From: JBDTSW01 sp963807385
Lineage (GTDB): Bacteria; Actinomycetota; Thermoleophilia; Solirubrobacterales; 70-9
Direction of reading: 5' to 3'
DNA: 64,000 nt
NCBI GenBank assembly: GCA_963807385.1
Contig: CAWEBQ010000004.1
Span: 124,001 to 188,000, forward strand
In this document: piece by piece, positions 16,907-23,704 of the stretch
Position numbering within the stretch: position 1 is the first letter of the stretch
How the letters are laid out: each line of letters opens with the position of its first letter
Position numbers and translations under genes: made by a program
Notes under the pieces: model-generated
What the model was told of the DNA's origin: nothing
Seen by the model: only the letters and a program-made list of their open reading frames with translations
Databases searched by the model: none

Positions 16907-17775
16907 GCATCATCGTCGGCGGCGACACGAAGCTCGTGGTCTCTGGCCTCACCGGCCGCGAGGGCACGTTCCACGGCCTGCGAAACCGCGACTACGGGAC
17001 CGACCTGGTCGCCGGCGTAACCCCGGGCAAGGGCGGCCAGGACGTCGACGGCGTCCCGGTCTTCGACAAGATCTCCGAAGCCGTCTCCGAGCGCGGCGCG
17101 AACACCTCGATGATCTTCGTTCCGGCCCGCTTCGCGGCCCCGGCGATCGAGGAGGCGATCGAGGCCGGCGTCGAGACGGTCATCGCGATCACCGAGGGGA
17201 TCCCGGTGCTCGACATGATGCGCGTCTACTGGAAGGCCAGGGACGCGGGCGTGCGGCTGATCGGCCCCAACTGCCCCGGTGTCCTCTCGCCCGGCAAGGC
17301 CAATGTGGGGATCATCCCCGCCCAGTTCTTCGACCAGGGCTCGATCGGCGTGGTCTCCAAGTCGGGCACGCTGACCTACCAGATCGGCAACGAGCTGAAG
17401 CAGGCGGGCCTGGGCAACTCATCGATCGTCGGCATCGGCGGCGACCCGATCGTCGGCTCCGACTTCATCGACATCCTCACCCTGTTCGAGAACGACCCCG
17501 AGACCGAGCTGATCGTGATGGTCGGCGAGATCGGTGGCGACGCCGAGGAGCGCGCGGCCGAGTTCATCGCCGAGTCCGTGTCGAAGCCCGTCGTCGCCTA
17601 CATCGCCGGCTTCACCGCACCGCCCGGCAAGCAGATGGGCCACGCCGGCGCGATCATCTCCGGGTCGTCGGGCACCGCGCAGGCCAAGAAGGACGCCCTC
17701 GAGGCCAAGGACGTCCGCGTCGGCACCAGCCCGACGGAGACCGCGCAGCTCGCGGTCAAGCGCCTGAACGCCTAG
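16903..17775 (+). CDS. sucD: Succinate-CoA ligase, alpha subunit
   Basis: A 290-residue partner of SucC. It carries the CoA-binding N-terminus (SGLTGREGTFH; in most SucD a Gly-rich TGxxGxFH) and LIGPNCPGVLSPGKANVGIIP. SVGIGGDP-like (VGIGGDPIVGS) and the phosphohistidine loop APPGKQMGHAGAI follow, with His247 as the phosphorylated residue. The start is the ATG overlapping the sucC stop. Complete and ordinary; it forms the TCA-cycle enzyme with SucC. Confidence 0.97.
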   Translation: MSIIVGGDTKLVVSGLTGREGTFHGLRNRDYGTDLVAGVTPGKGGQDVDGVPVFDKISEAVSERGANTSMIFVPARFAAPAIEEAIEAGVETVIAITEGIPVLDMMRVYWKARDAGVRLIGPNCPGVLSPGKANVGIIPAQFFDQGSIGVVSKSGTLTYQIGNELKQAGLGNSSIVGIGGDPIVGSDFIDILTLFENDPETELIVMVGEIGGDAEERAAEFIAESVSKPVVAYIAGFTAPPGKQMGHAGAIISGSSGTAQAKKDALEAKDVRVGTSPTETAQLAVKRLNA

Positions 17776-17830
17776 GGCCCTCACGACCAAAGCCGCCCGA
17801 GGATTCGCGCGCTCCAGTGCCAACACCGGA

Positions 17831-17836
17831 TACGAT
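17831..17836 (+). promoter_or_regulatory. -10-like hexamer of a leaderless start (XRE regulator)
   Basis: TACGAT, seven bases before the ATG at 17844. The alternative ATG at 17835 would lie inside this hexamer, which argues for the downstream start. Confidence 0.5.
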
Positions 17837-17843
17837 GTCAAAG

Positions 17844-18209
17844 ATGTCCGTCGCCGGAGCGCTCCTCAGGTCCGCAAGGGCGGGCGCCGGGATCAGCCAG
17901 CGTCGCCTGGCGCTGCGCGCCGGGACGAGCCAGGACGCGATCAGCCGGATCGAGCGCGGTGCGGAGATCCCGAGCATCGAACGCCTGCGCCGACTGCTCC
18001 TGGCGCTGGGCGAGGAGCTGGAGCTCGGCACGGTGAGAGCTCGCCGCCCCTCCGACGGGGCCATGGCCGGTCGCCTGTCCGCCGCGGAGCGCCTCCGGGA
18101 GTCCGCTTCGTGGAACCTGGCCGCCACGCGACTTGAGCTCGCCGGAGCCAAGGCCCGAGCCGAGCGCGATCCGTCCACCAGAATTACAAGGAGGCGACAG
18201 GGTGGCTGA
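17844..18209 (+). CDS. XRE-family helix-turn-helix protein, putative antitoxin of an NTase pair
   Basis: A 121-residue protein. Its N-terminal HTH reads LLRSARAGAGISQRRLALRA, then GTSQDAISRIERGAEIPSIE and LRRLLLALGEELEL. A helical, Arg-rich C-terminal extension of about 55 residues (SAAERLRESASWNLAATRLE) follows. Its last eight bases overlap the GTG start of a nucleotidyltransferase, whose GGAGG ribosome site sits inside this gene. An HTH gene overlapping an AbiEii/MenT-like NTase is a common toxin-antitoxin arrangement, so an autorepressing antitoxin role is reasonable but inferred. Confidence 0.8.
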   Translation: MSVAGALLRSARAGAGISQRRLALRAGTSQDAISRIERGAEIPSIERLRRLLLALGEELELGTVRARRPSDGAMAGRLSAAERLRESASWNLAATRLELAGAKARAERDPSTRITRRRQGG

Positions 18210-18696
18210 GGCGCCCACCCGCCCGCTCGATCTTCAGGGTCTGTTCGCCACGCTCGCCGAGCACGAGGTCGGGTTCCTGGTGATCGGCGGCGTGGCGGTT
18301 CAGGTTCACGGTCACAGGCGGACGACCAAGGACCTCGACCTGATGCCCGCCCCCGGACCCGGGAACGCCGCTCGCCTCGCATCAGCGCTCGATGAATTGG
18401 AGGCTCGTCCGCTGGACGCCGCGGCGGGCGCCGCCTCGCCGGACGCGAAACAGCTCGCCGTTGCAGCGGTGGTCCCGCCCCTGCTCACGGAGCACGGCGA
18501 GCTACACGTCCTGCCCGAGCCGATCGGAGCCGCGGGGTGGGAGCAGATGCGCGAGCGCGCGCTCGTCGTGGATCTGGATGGGGTAGAGGTCGCGATCGTC
18601 GGCCTCGACGACCTGATCCGGATGAAGCTCGCGGCGGGGCGCCCCTCCGACCTCGATGACGTGGCCGTGCTGACGGCGGTTGAGAGAGGGGACTGA
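18202..18696 (+). CDS. Nucleotidyltransferase-fold protein, putative toxin partner of the XRE gene
   Basis: A 164-residue protein with the minimal pol-beta NTase signature: LVIGGVAVQVHGHRRTTKDLDL at about 26-47, with GG at 29-30 and the metal-binding Asp pair D44 and D46. The C-terminal LDDLIRMKLAAGRPSDLDDV matches AbiEii/DUF1814-like and related DUF6036-type proteins. Such proteins include toxins that add nucleotides to tRNA or other targets. The GTG start follows GGAGG by seven bases and overlaps the XRE gene, so production would be coupled. Toxicity is not shown by the sequence. Confidence 0.8.
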   Translation: MAEAPTRPLDLQGLFATLAEHEVGFLVIGGVAVQVHGHRRTTKDLDLMPAPGPGNAARLASALDELEARPLDAAAGAASPDAKQLAVAAVVPPLLTEHGELHVLPEPIGAAGWEQMRERALVVDLDGVEVAIVGLDDLIRMKLAAGRPSDLDDVAVLTAVERGD

Positions 18697-18740
18697 CGAG
18701 CCGGGCCGGCCGCTTTACGTCTCGTAGACTCGGCCGCCCC

Positions 18741-19844
18741 ATGGCCTCCGACATGATCAGCTTCGCCCGCGGCGCCCCTTCAGCCGACATCCTGCCGGCC
18801 GAGGCCGTGCGGGAGGCGGCCCGCATCGCGCTGGCCGACGACTGGGAGCGCGCCCTCTCCTACGGGACCGGCCGCGGCCACCCTGGCCTGTGCGAGTGGA
18901 TCGCGACGGAGCTCCACGGGATCGACGCGGGGCAGGTGATGGTCACCAACGGGTCGATGGAGGCCGCCGCCCTGCTCTTCCGCTACATGATCGAGCCCGG
19001 CGACCGGGTGATCGTCGAGAGGCCGTCCTACGACCGCACCCTGCTGCTCCTGGGCCGGACCGGCGCGGAGATCGTCCCCGTGCCGCTCGCCGAAGACGGC
19101 CTCGACGTCGACGCCTTCGAGGCTGCTCTCGCCGACGGGCCCGTGAAGCTCGTCCACGTGATCCCCAACTTCCACAACCCGGCCGGATGCACGCTGTCGG
19201 CCGAGAAGCGCGAGCGTTTGGTGGCGCTAGCCGCCGAGCACGGCTTCTGGCTCTTCGAGGACGACCCCTACCGGCTGATCGCGTTCGAGCCGCATGAGCT
19301 GCCGACCATGCTCTCCCTGGATGAGGCGGACCGCGTGATCCACGCGTCCTCGTTCTCCAAGACCGTCAGCCCCGGCGTCCGCGTGGGCTACCTGGCCGGC
19401 CCGGCCGAGCGGATCGCGACGCTTGCAAAGCGCGGGTCCGAGCACTACATCTCGCCCAACATGCTGGCCGAGTCGGTCGTGTTGGAGATGTGCCGCTCCG
19501 GGATCCTCTCGACCAACGTGGAGTTCGTGAACGGCGCGCTCAGGGAACGCCGCGACGCGCTCGTGGAGGGACTGCGAAAGCACATCCCCGAGGCGCGGTT
19601 CGTGGTCCCGGGCGGCGGCTACTTCCTATGGGTCGATCTCGACGACGACGCCGACAGCCCGGCGGTGCTCGAGGCCGCGAAGGAGGAGGGCGTCGCGTTC
19701 GTCGCCGGCCCGGACTTCATGCTCGAGGGCGGCCGCTCGAGCCTGCGGTTCTCGTTCGCGAGCGTTCCGCCCGAGCGGATCGACGAGGGCGTGGCGCGTG
19801 TAGCGCGGGCCCTGGAGCGCAGCCGCGCGGGTGCGGCCTCCTAG
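18741..19844 (+). CDS. PLP-dependent aminotransferase, class I fold (2-aminoadipate/MocR-like)
   Basis: A 367-residue fold-type I aminotransferase. It has ISFARGAPSADILP at the N-terminus, typical of the 2-aminoadipate transaminase (LysN-like)/MocR catalytic group, and YGTGRGHPGLCEWIA. VIPNFHNPAGC follows, then FEDDPYRLI with the PLP-ring Asp, and the Schiff-base Lys207 in SSFSKTVSPGVRVGY. The late Arg in GRSSLRFSF binds the substrate carboxylate. No HTH domain is attached, so it is an enzyme rather than a MocR regulator. The amino-acid substrate is not determined. Confidence 0.88.
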   Translation: MASDMISFARGAPSADILPAEAVREAARIALADDWERALSYGTGRGHPGLCEWIATELHGIDAGQVMVTNGSMEAAALLFRYMIEPGDRVIVERPSYDRTLLLLGRTGAEIVPVPLAEDGLDVDAFEAALADGPVKLVHVIPNFHNPAGCTLSAEKRERLVALAAEHGFWLFEDDPYRLIAFEPHELPTMLSLDEADRVIHASSFSKTVSPGVRVGYLAGPAERIATLAKRGSEHYISPNMLAESVVLEMCRSGILSTNVEFVNGALRERRDALVEGLRKHIPEARFVVPGGGYFLWVDLDDDADSPAVLEAAKEEGVAFVAGPDFMLEGGRSSLRFSFASVPPERIDEGVARVARALERSRAGAAS

Positions 19845-19861
19845 GCCCGGCCCGTCCGGGC
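19845..19861. terminator. Possible bidirectional terminator hairpin
   Basis: GCCCGG-CCCGT-CCGGGC between the ends of two convergent genes; no T-run follows. A second perfect 14-base palindrome (19879-19892) ends at the opposing stop codon. Confidence 0.3.
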
Positions 19862-19891
19862 GGCCGTGACCGCGTGGCGGCGGCGCGCCGC

Positions 19892-20605
19892 CTACCGTCC
19901 GTAGCGGTCGCTCGAGACGACCAGCTGCTCGGGAAGGGGGGCCCTGGGGGCCGGCGCCGGGTCGGCGCGGACGGAAACGGTCTCCGCCACGTCGCGCGCC
20001 ACGACGTGGGTGCCGTCCCCTGAGGTCACCACGACCTCGTCCCCCTCCTGCGAGGTGAGGGTCCCGTCGAGGCCTGGCCGTAGGCCGGTGTCCTTCAGGT
20101 AGTGGAGGATCGCCTCGGCCTCGTTCTCGAAGCGCAGCACGTGCACGTCGGCGCCGGGCTCGACGTCGGCCAGCAGCACGCCGTGCTCCCTGACGCCCTC
20201 GATGATCGGGTGTCCGTGCGGGCAGGTGGTCGCGTCGCCGATCGCCGCCAGCATCCGCTCCTCGAGAACCGGCGACATCGCATGCTCCATCCGCTCGGCC
20301 TCCTCGTGGACCTCGTCCCAGGGAATCTGCAAAACGTCGGTCAGGAAGCGCTCGATCAGGCGGTGGCGGCGGACGATCTGCCCGGCCTGCTTGCGTCCGT
20401 CCGGCGTGAAGTCCAGCGACTTGTCCGGCTTGCGGGTGACGTAGCCGTCGCTCTCCAAGCGCCCGATCATCTCGTGCACCGTGGGCGGGGAGAGCTGCAT
20501 CGCCCGGGCGATGTTGGCGCCGGTGATCGGCAGCCCCGCCTCCTCGAGCCAGAACATGATCTGGAGGTACTCCTCCTCGGCGATCGTCGCGTGATCGGCA
20601 GCCAC
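19892..20605 (-). CDS. DtxR/MntR-family metal-dependent transcriptional regulator
   Basis: A 237-residue iron- or manganese-sensing repressor. Its winged HTH reads EEYLQIMFWLEEAGLPITGANIARAM, then QLSPPTVHEMIGRLESDGYV. The dimer and metal domain has RRHRLIERFLTDVLQIPWDEVHEEAERMEHAMS, and TTCPHGHPI supplies further ligand Cys/His. A C-terminal FeoA/SH3-like domain (EGDEVVVTSGDGTHVVA) completes it. Family members repress metal-uptake genes; Fe versus Mn cannot be decided. It is read from a GTG with TAGACT seven bases upstream. No metal-transport gene is adjacent. Confidence 0.9.
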   Translation of the reverse strand: MAADHATIAEEEYLQIMFWLEEAGLPITGANIARAMQLSPPTVHEMIGRLESDGYVTRKPDKSLDFTPDGRKQAGQIVRRHRLIERFLTDVLQIPWDEVHEEAERMEHAMSPVLEERMLAAIGDATTCPHGHPIIEGVREHGVLLADVEPGADVHVLRFENEAEAILHYLKDTGLRPGLDGTLTSQEGDEVVVTSGDGTHVVARDVAETVSVRADPAPAPRAPLPEQLVVSSDRYGR

Positions 20606-20612
20606 CCCGTCG

Positions 20613-20618
20613 AGTCTA
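20613..20618 (-). promoter_or_regulatory. -10-like hexamer of a leaderless start (DtxR-family regulator)
   Basis: TAGACT on the minus strand, seven bases before the GTG at 20605. Confidence 0.5.
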
Positions 20619-20632
20619 GAGCGCGCTACCCG

Positions 20633-21454
20633 CTAGGCGCGCGCCGCGAGAGTGGAGAGGACGGCCTCGTAGAACCCGTCTCCCATCGCGCCCTCGGTGA
20701 CCGTGACGTTCCCGAGTCGCGTCAGCGCCTCACCCATCGCGGGGTCGCGCTCGGGGCCGTTGGCGACCATGAAGAAGCGTCCGACCGATGCCGCGACGTC
20801 GAGGTCCTCCAGGGAGTCGCCGATGCCGATGCAGGTCTCCGGGTCGTACCCGCGGGCCTGGACGTGGTAGGCGACGCCCTTCGCCTTCGAGGCGCCCCCG
20901 GGCACCAGGTGGTAGGCGTGGGCGGGGCCCTCCACCGCCTTCACGGGCCGGCCGATGGCGCCGTTGTCGAGGAAGCGGACGTCCGCCCAGCCCGCGTCGG
21001 CGAGCAGCGCGTTCGCCTCGGCCACGTCCACCTTGCCCCGCATCAGGTGGGAGAGGTGGCGGTCCGTGTGCCACGGGGCGTGCCACTCGAGCTGGTCCCC
21101 GAAGTGATCCAGCAGCAGGTCGGGGATTCCCTCGTCGAGCATCCGCTGCGCCGGGGTGGGGTCGTCGTCGGACTTCGGCTCCCAGTCCCCGATCAGCAGC
21201 GTCGGCTCGAAGTCGATGTTCACCCCGCAGCCGGCCTCGAAGATGTAGGAGCTCTGCCCCATGACGCGGGCGTCGGCCATCACCTGCGCCTCGCGGCGAC
21301 CGGACATGATCACCACCTCGACGCCCGCCCGGTGGCAGGCCTCGAGCGCTCGGGCCTGCATCATCGAGAAGTTCCCGTCGGCGTCCCGGAACAGCGAGCC
21401 GCGCTTGCCGTAGAGCGTGCCGTCGAGGTCGGTATACACCGCGCGCAGGGCCAT
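20633..21454 (-). CDS. HAD-superfamily phosphatase (Cof/sugar-phosphatase type)
   Basis: A 273-residue HAD hydrolase with motif I VYTDLDGTLYGKRGS at the N-terminus, motif II VVIMSGRR, and Lys in PGGASKAKGVAYHV. The acidic motif IV is CIGIGDSLEDLDVAASVG. The cap lies between motifs II and III, and the arrangement resembles sucrose-phosphate/mannosyl-3-phosphoglycerate phosphatases and Cof proteins. It removes phosphate from a small, probably sugar-like, substrate. It is followed on the same strand by the DtxR-like gene after about 30 bases, but that gene has its own promoter signature. Confidence 0.85.
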   Translation of the reverse strand: MALRAVYTDLDGTLYGKRGSLFRDADGNFSMMQARALEACHRAGVEVVIMSGRREAQVMADARVMGQSSYIFEAGCGVNIDFEPTLLIGDWEPKSDDDPTPAQRMLDEGIPDLLLDHFGDQLEWHAPWHTDRHLSHLMRGKVDVAEANALLADAGWADVRFLDNGAIGRPVKAVEGPAHAYHLVPGGASKAKGVAYHVQARGYDPETCIGIGDSLEDLDVAASVGRFFMVANGPERDPAMGEALTRLGNVTVTEGAMGDGFYEAVLSTLAARA

Positions 21455-21544
21455 CGGCGGGCAACGGTAGTGGCTGGCGGGGGGTGGCAGGGTTCACCCC
21501 TTGGGCGCCTGGAAGCCACCGCCGATTCCACCGATCATCGGGGC

Positions 21545-21658
21545 ATGGAGAAGAGAGCCCCCAGGCGCCCAGCCCATTCCCCCCGTGCCGTGCGCGCGAT
21601 CGCGATGGCGACCGTGATGGCCCTCGTCGGCCTCAGCGGCATCGCCACCAGCCTTTAG
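21545..21658 (+). CDS. Possible 37-residue single-helix membrane peptide
   Basis: An ATG-initiated frame: a basic, proline-rich N-terminus (MEKRAPRRPAHSPRAVR) followed by one hydrophobic stretch (AIAMATVMALVGLSGIAT) and a stop overlapping the end of the YcaQ-like gene. It would make a tail-anchored micropeptide. There is no clear ribosome site and no known family; weakly supported. Confidence 0.3.
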   Translation: MEKRAPRRPAHSPRAVRAIAMATVMALVGLSGIATSL

Positions 21659-22830
21659 CCGGCGCCCCCCGGGGGTGACACCCGCTCGAGCTCGAGCCAG
21701 CCGGCGAGGAGCCCCAGCTCGTCGAGCAGCTCCTCCCTGGTCCCCGGAGGAGCGCCCTCCTCGACGTGGATCGCGTGGACGACCAGCGTGGAGCTCGCCC
21801 GATCCGACTTCAGATCCACCCGCGCGACGAGGCGGTCGCCGAGCAGGAACGGCAGCACGTAGTAGCCATGGACCCGTTTCCCCTTCGGGACGTAGATCTC
21901 CAGCCGGAACCTGAAGCCGAAGATCCGCTCGGCCCGGCTCCGCTCCCACAGGAGGTTGTCGAAGGGCCCGAGCAGGGCTCGGGCGTCCACGCCGCGCGGG
22001 ATCCGCGCTCCCCTCCAGAGGTAGCCCTGGGTCCGGCCCCAGCCCTCGACCTCGACCGGGATCAGCTCGCCACCTTCGACTAGCTCGGCGACGCGGGCCC
22101 TGGTGTCGGCGAGGCCGAGGCGAAAGTAGTCGCGCAGGTCACGCTCGGCTGCGACCCCGAGCGCCGCCGCGGCGATCCGCACGAGCTCGCGCTGGGCGTC
22201 CTCGGGGGCAGGGGTGGGGGCGGCGTAGACCTTGGCAGGAAGCACACGCTCGGGAAGGTCGTAGAGGCGCTCGAATCGGCGCCGCCGCGCGGCGGTGACC
22301 CGCCCCGTCCAGAACAGCCACTCGATCGCTCGCTTGGAGTCCGACCAGTCCCACCACGGTTCTGAGCGGCGGGGGCGCTGCTCGGAGAGCTCGGAGGCGG
22401 CGATCGGCCCGCGGTCGCGGACCTCCCCGAGGACGGCCTCGACGAGCTCGGGTCGCTCGCGGCTGATCCGGAACATGCCGCCCCAGGCCTCCGAGTCGGC
22501 GCGCTCCATACGCCAGCGAAGCAGCGGGTGGAGCGCCACCGGCAGAAGCGACGCCTCGTGGCCCCAATACTCGAACAGCCGCCGGGGCGCCCGATGCGCT
22601 GCGTCGTCGAGGGCCTCCCGCCGGTAGGGCCCGAGCCGGCTGAACGCGGGGAGGTAGTGGGCGCGCTCGAGGACGTTCACGGAATCGATCTGAATCAGCC
22701 CGACATGACCGAACACGCGACGGAGGCCCCACCCCGGCGAACTGCCGGGATCGCGCGGGTCGGCGAACCCCTGCGCCGCCAGCGCCAGCCGCCGGGCCTC
22801 GCTCGCACTCAATCTCACTCTCGCGGGCAA
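21655..22830 (-). CDS. YcaQ-family winged-helix protein (interstrand crosslink DNA glycosylase-like)
   Basis: A 391-residue protein matching the YcaQ/AlkZ (HTH_42) family. It has LSASEARRLALAAQGF at the N-terminus, FGHVGLIQIDSVNVLERAHYLPAFSRLG, FEYWGHEASLLPV, and LLGPFDNLLWERSRAERIFGFRF followed by KGKRVHGYYVLPFLLGDRLVARVDLK. The family's catalytic QxD/QxQ motif corresponds to QIDS here. E. coli YcaQ unhooks DNA crosslinks; Streptomyces AlkZ protects against azinomycin. The TTG at 22828-22830 is chosen because TACCTT lies seven bases before it; an ATG 36 codons upstream would overlap folP. Confidence 0.85.
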   Translation of the reverse strand: MPARVRLSASEARRLALAAQGFADPRDPGSSPGWGLRRVFGHVGLIQIDSVNVLERAHYLPAFSRLGPYRREALDDAAHRAPRRLFEYWGHEASLLPVALHPLLRWRMERADSEAWGGMFRISRERPELVEAVLGEVRDRGPIAASELSEQRPRRSEPWWDWSDSKRAIEWLFWTGRVTAARRRRFERLYDLPERVLPAKVYAAPTPAPEDAQRELVRIAAAALGVAAERDLRDYFRLGLADTRARVAELVEGGELIPVEVEGWGRTQGYLWRGARIPRGVDARALLGPFDNLLWERSRAERIFGFRFRLEIYVPKGKRVHGYYVLPFLLGDRLVARVDLKSDRASSTLVVHAIHVEEGAPPGTREELLDELGLLAGWLELERVSPPGGAG

Positions 22831-22837
22831 GTGGCGG

Positions 22838-22856
22838 AAGGTATGCGCTCTAAGGT
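22838..22856. promoter_or_regulatory. Back-to-back -10-like hexamers of two divergent leaderless genes
   Basis: On the minus strand TACCTT (22838-22843) lies seven bases before the TTG of the YcaQ-like gene. On the plus strand TAAGGT (22851-22856) lies eight bases before the folP ATG. The starts are only 34 bases apart. Confidence 0.4.
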
Positions 22857-22864
22857 CTTCCGCG

Positions 22865-23704
22865 ATGGCTGACTGGCGCCTGCGCGACCGCACCCTCTCG
22901 TTCCCGCCGCCGCTCGCGGCGGGCATCGTGAACGTCACCGACGACTCCTTCTATGAGGGTGCGCGAAGCGGCACGCCGGGCCGGGCGGTCGAGGACGGCC
23001 TGCGCTTGGCCGAGGCCGGGTTCGACCTACTCGACGTCGGCGCCGTCGCGGCGCGAAGCGGACCGCCGGTGCCGGCCCGGGAGGAGGCGGCGCGGCTGGT
23101 GCCAGCGGTGGAGGAGTTGGTCGAGCGCTCGGGGACGCCAATTCTCGCCGACACCTTCTCGCCCGAGGTCGCGCGACGGGCGCTCGACGCCGGCGCGGCC
23201 GCCATCAACGACATCTCGGGCGGCAGCCCGGAGCTCTTCGAGGCGGTCGCCGAGGCCGAGGCCGGGTACGTGCTCATGCACATCGAGGGGCCCCCGCGCG
23301 AGGACCGCCCGGCGCCTCGCTACGGCGACGTGGTCGATCACCTCAAAGCGTGGTTCACGGACAGGATGGGCGCCGCCATGGCCTGCGGGGTGGCGGAGGA
23401 GTCGATCGCGCTCGATCCCGGCCCCGACTTCGACCTCACCACCGACGACGACCTCGAGATCCTGCGCCGGCTGGGGGAGCTGCGCTCGCTCGGGCGGCCG
23501 TTGTTCGTCGCCCTGTCGCGCAAGGATTTTCTCGGCGCGATCCTCGCCGGGTCGTGGGAGGGTCGCCTGCCTGCGGGCGAGCGCGGGCCGGCGACGCTGG
23601 CCGCGACGACGCTGGCGATCGCGGAGGGCGCCGAGATGCTGCGCCTCCACGACACAGAGGCGCTGGACGCGATGCGCGTCGCGGCCGCCGTGCTCGGCTC
23701 ATGA
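22865..23704 (+). CDS. folP: Dihydropteroate synthase-like protein, divergent
   Basis: A 279-residue TIM-barrel protein of the dihydropteroate synthase family, which joins p-aminobenzoate to the pterin in folate synthesis. Seen are GIVNVTDDSFYEG at 20-32 (usual NVTPDSFSDGG), ADTFSPEVARRALDAGAAAINDISG, LDPGPDF (usual DPGIGF), SRKDFLG (usual SRKxF) and a final LRLHD (usual RVHD). The otherwise invariant GGESTRPG loop is replaced by GAVAARSGP at 59-67. It may be an altered DHPS or a paralogue with another pterin-like substrate. The stop overlaps the next ATG, so it is coupled to the helicase gene. Confidence 0.75.
   Translation: MADWRLRDRTLSFPPPLAAGIVNVTDDSFYEGARSGTPGRAVEDGLRLAEAGFDLLDVGAVAARSGPPVPAREEAARLVPAVEELVERSGTPILADTFSPEVARRALDAGAAAINDISGGSPELFEAVAEAEAGYVLMHIEGPPREDRPAPRYGDVVDHLKAWFTDRMGAAMACGVAEESIALDPGPDFDLTTDDDLEILRRLGELRSLGRPLFVALSRKDFLGAILAGSWEGRLPAGERGPATLAATTLAIAEGAEMLRLHDTEALDAMRVAAAVLGS

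Noticed and set aside
20102..21658. 518-codon open frame on the plus strand
   Set aside because: Antisense to the DtxR-family and HAD genes, both of which have clear motifs. Only its last ~37 codons lie outside them and are listed separately at low confidence.
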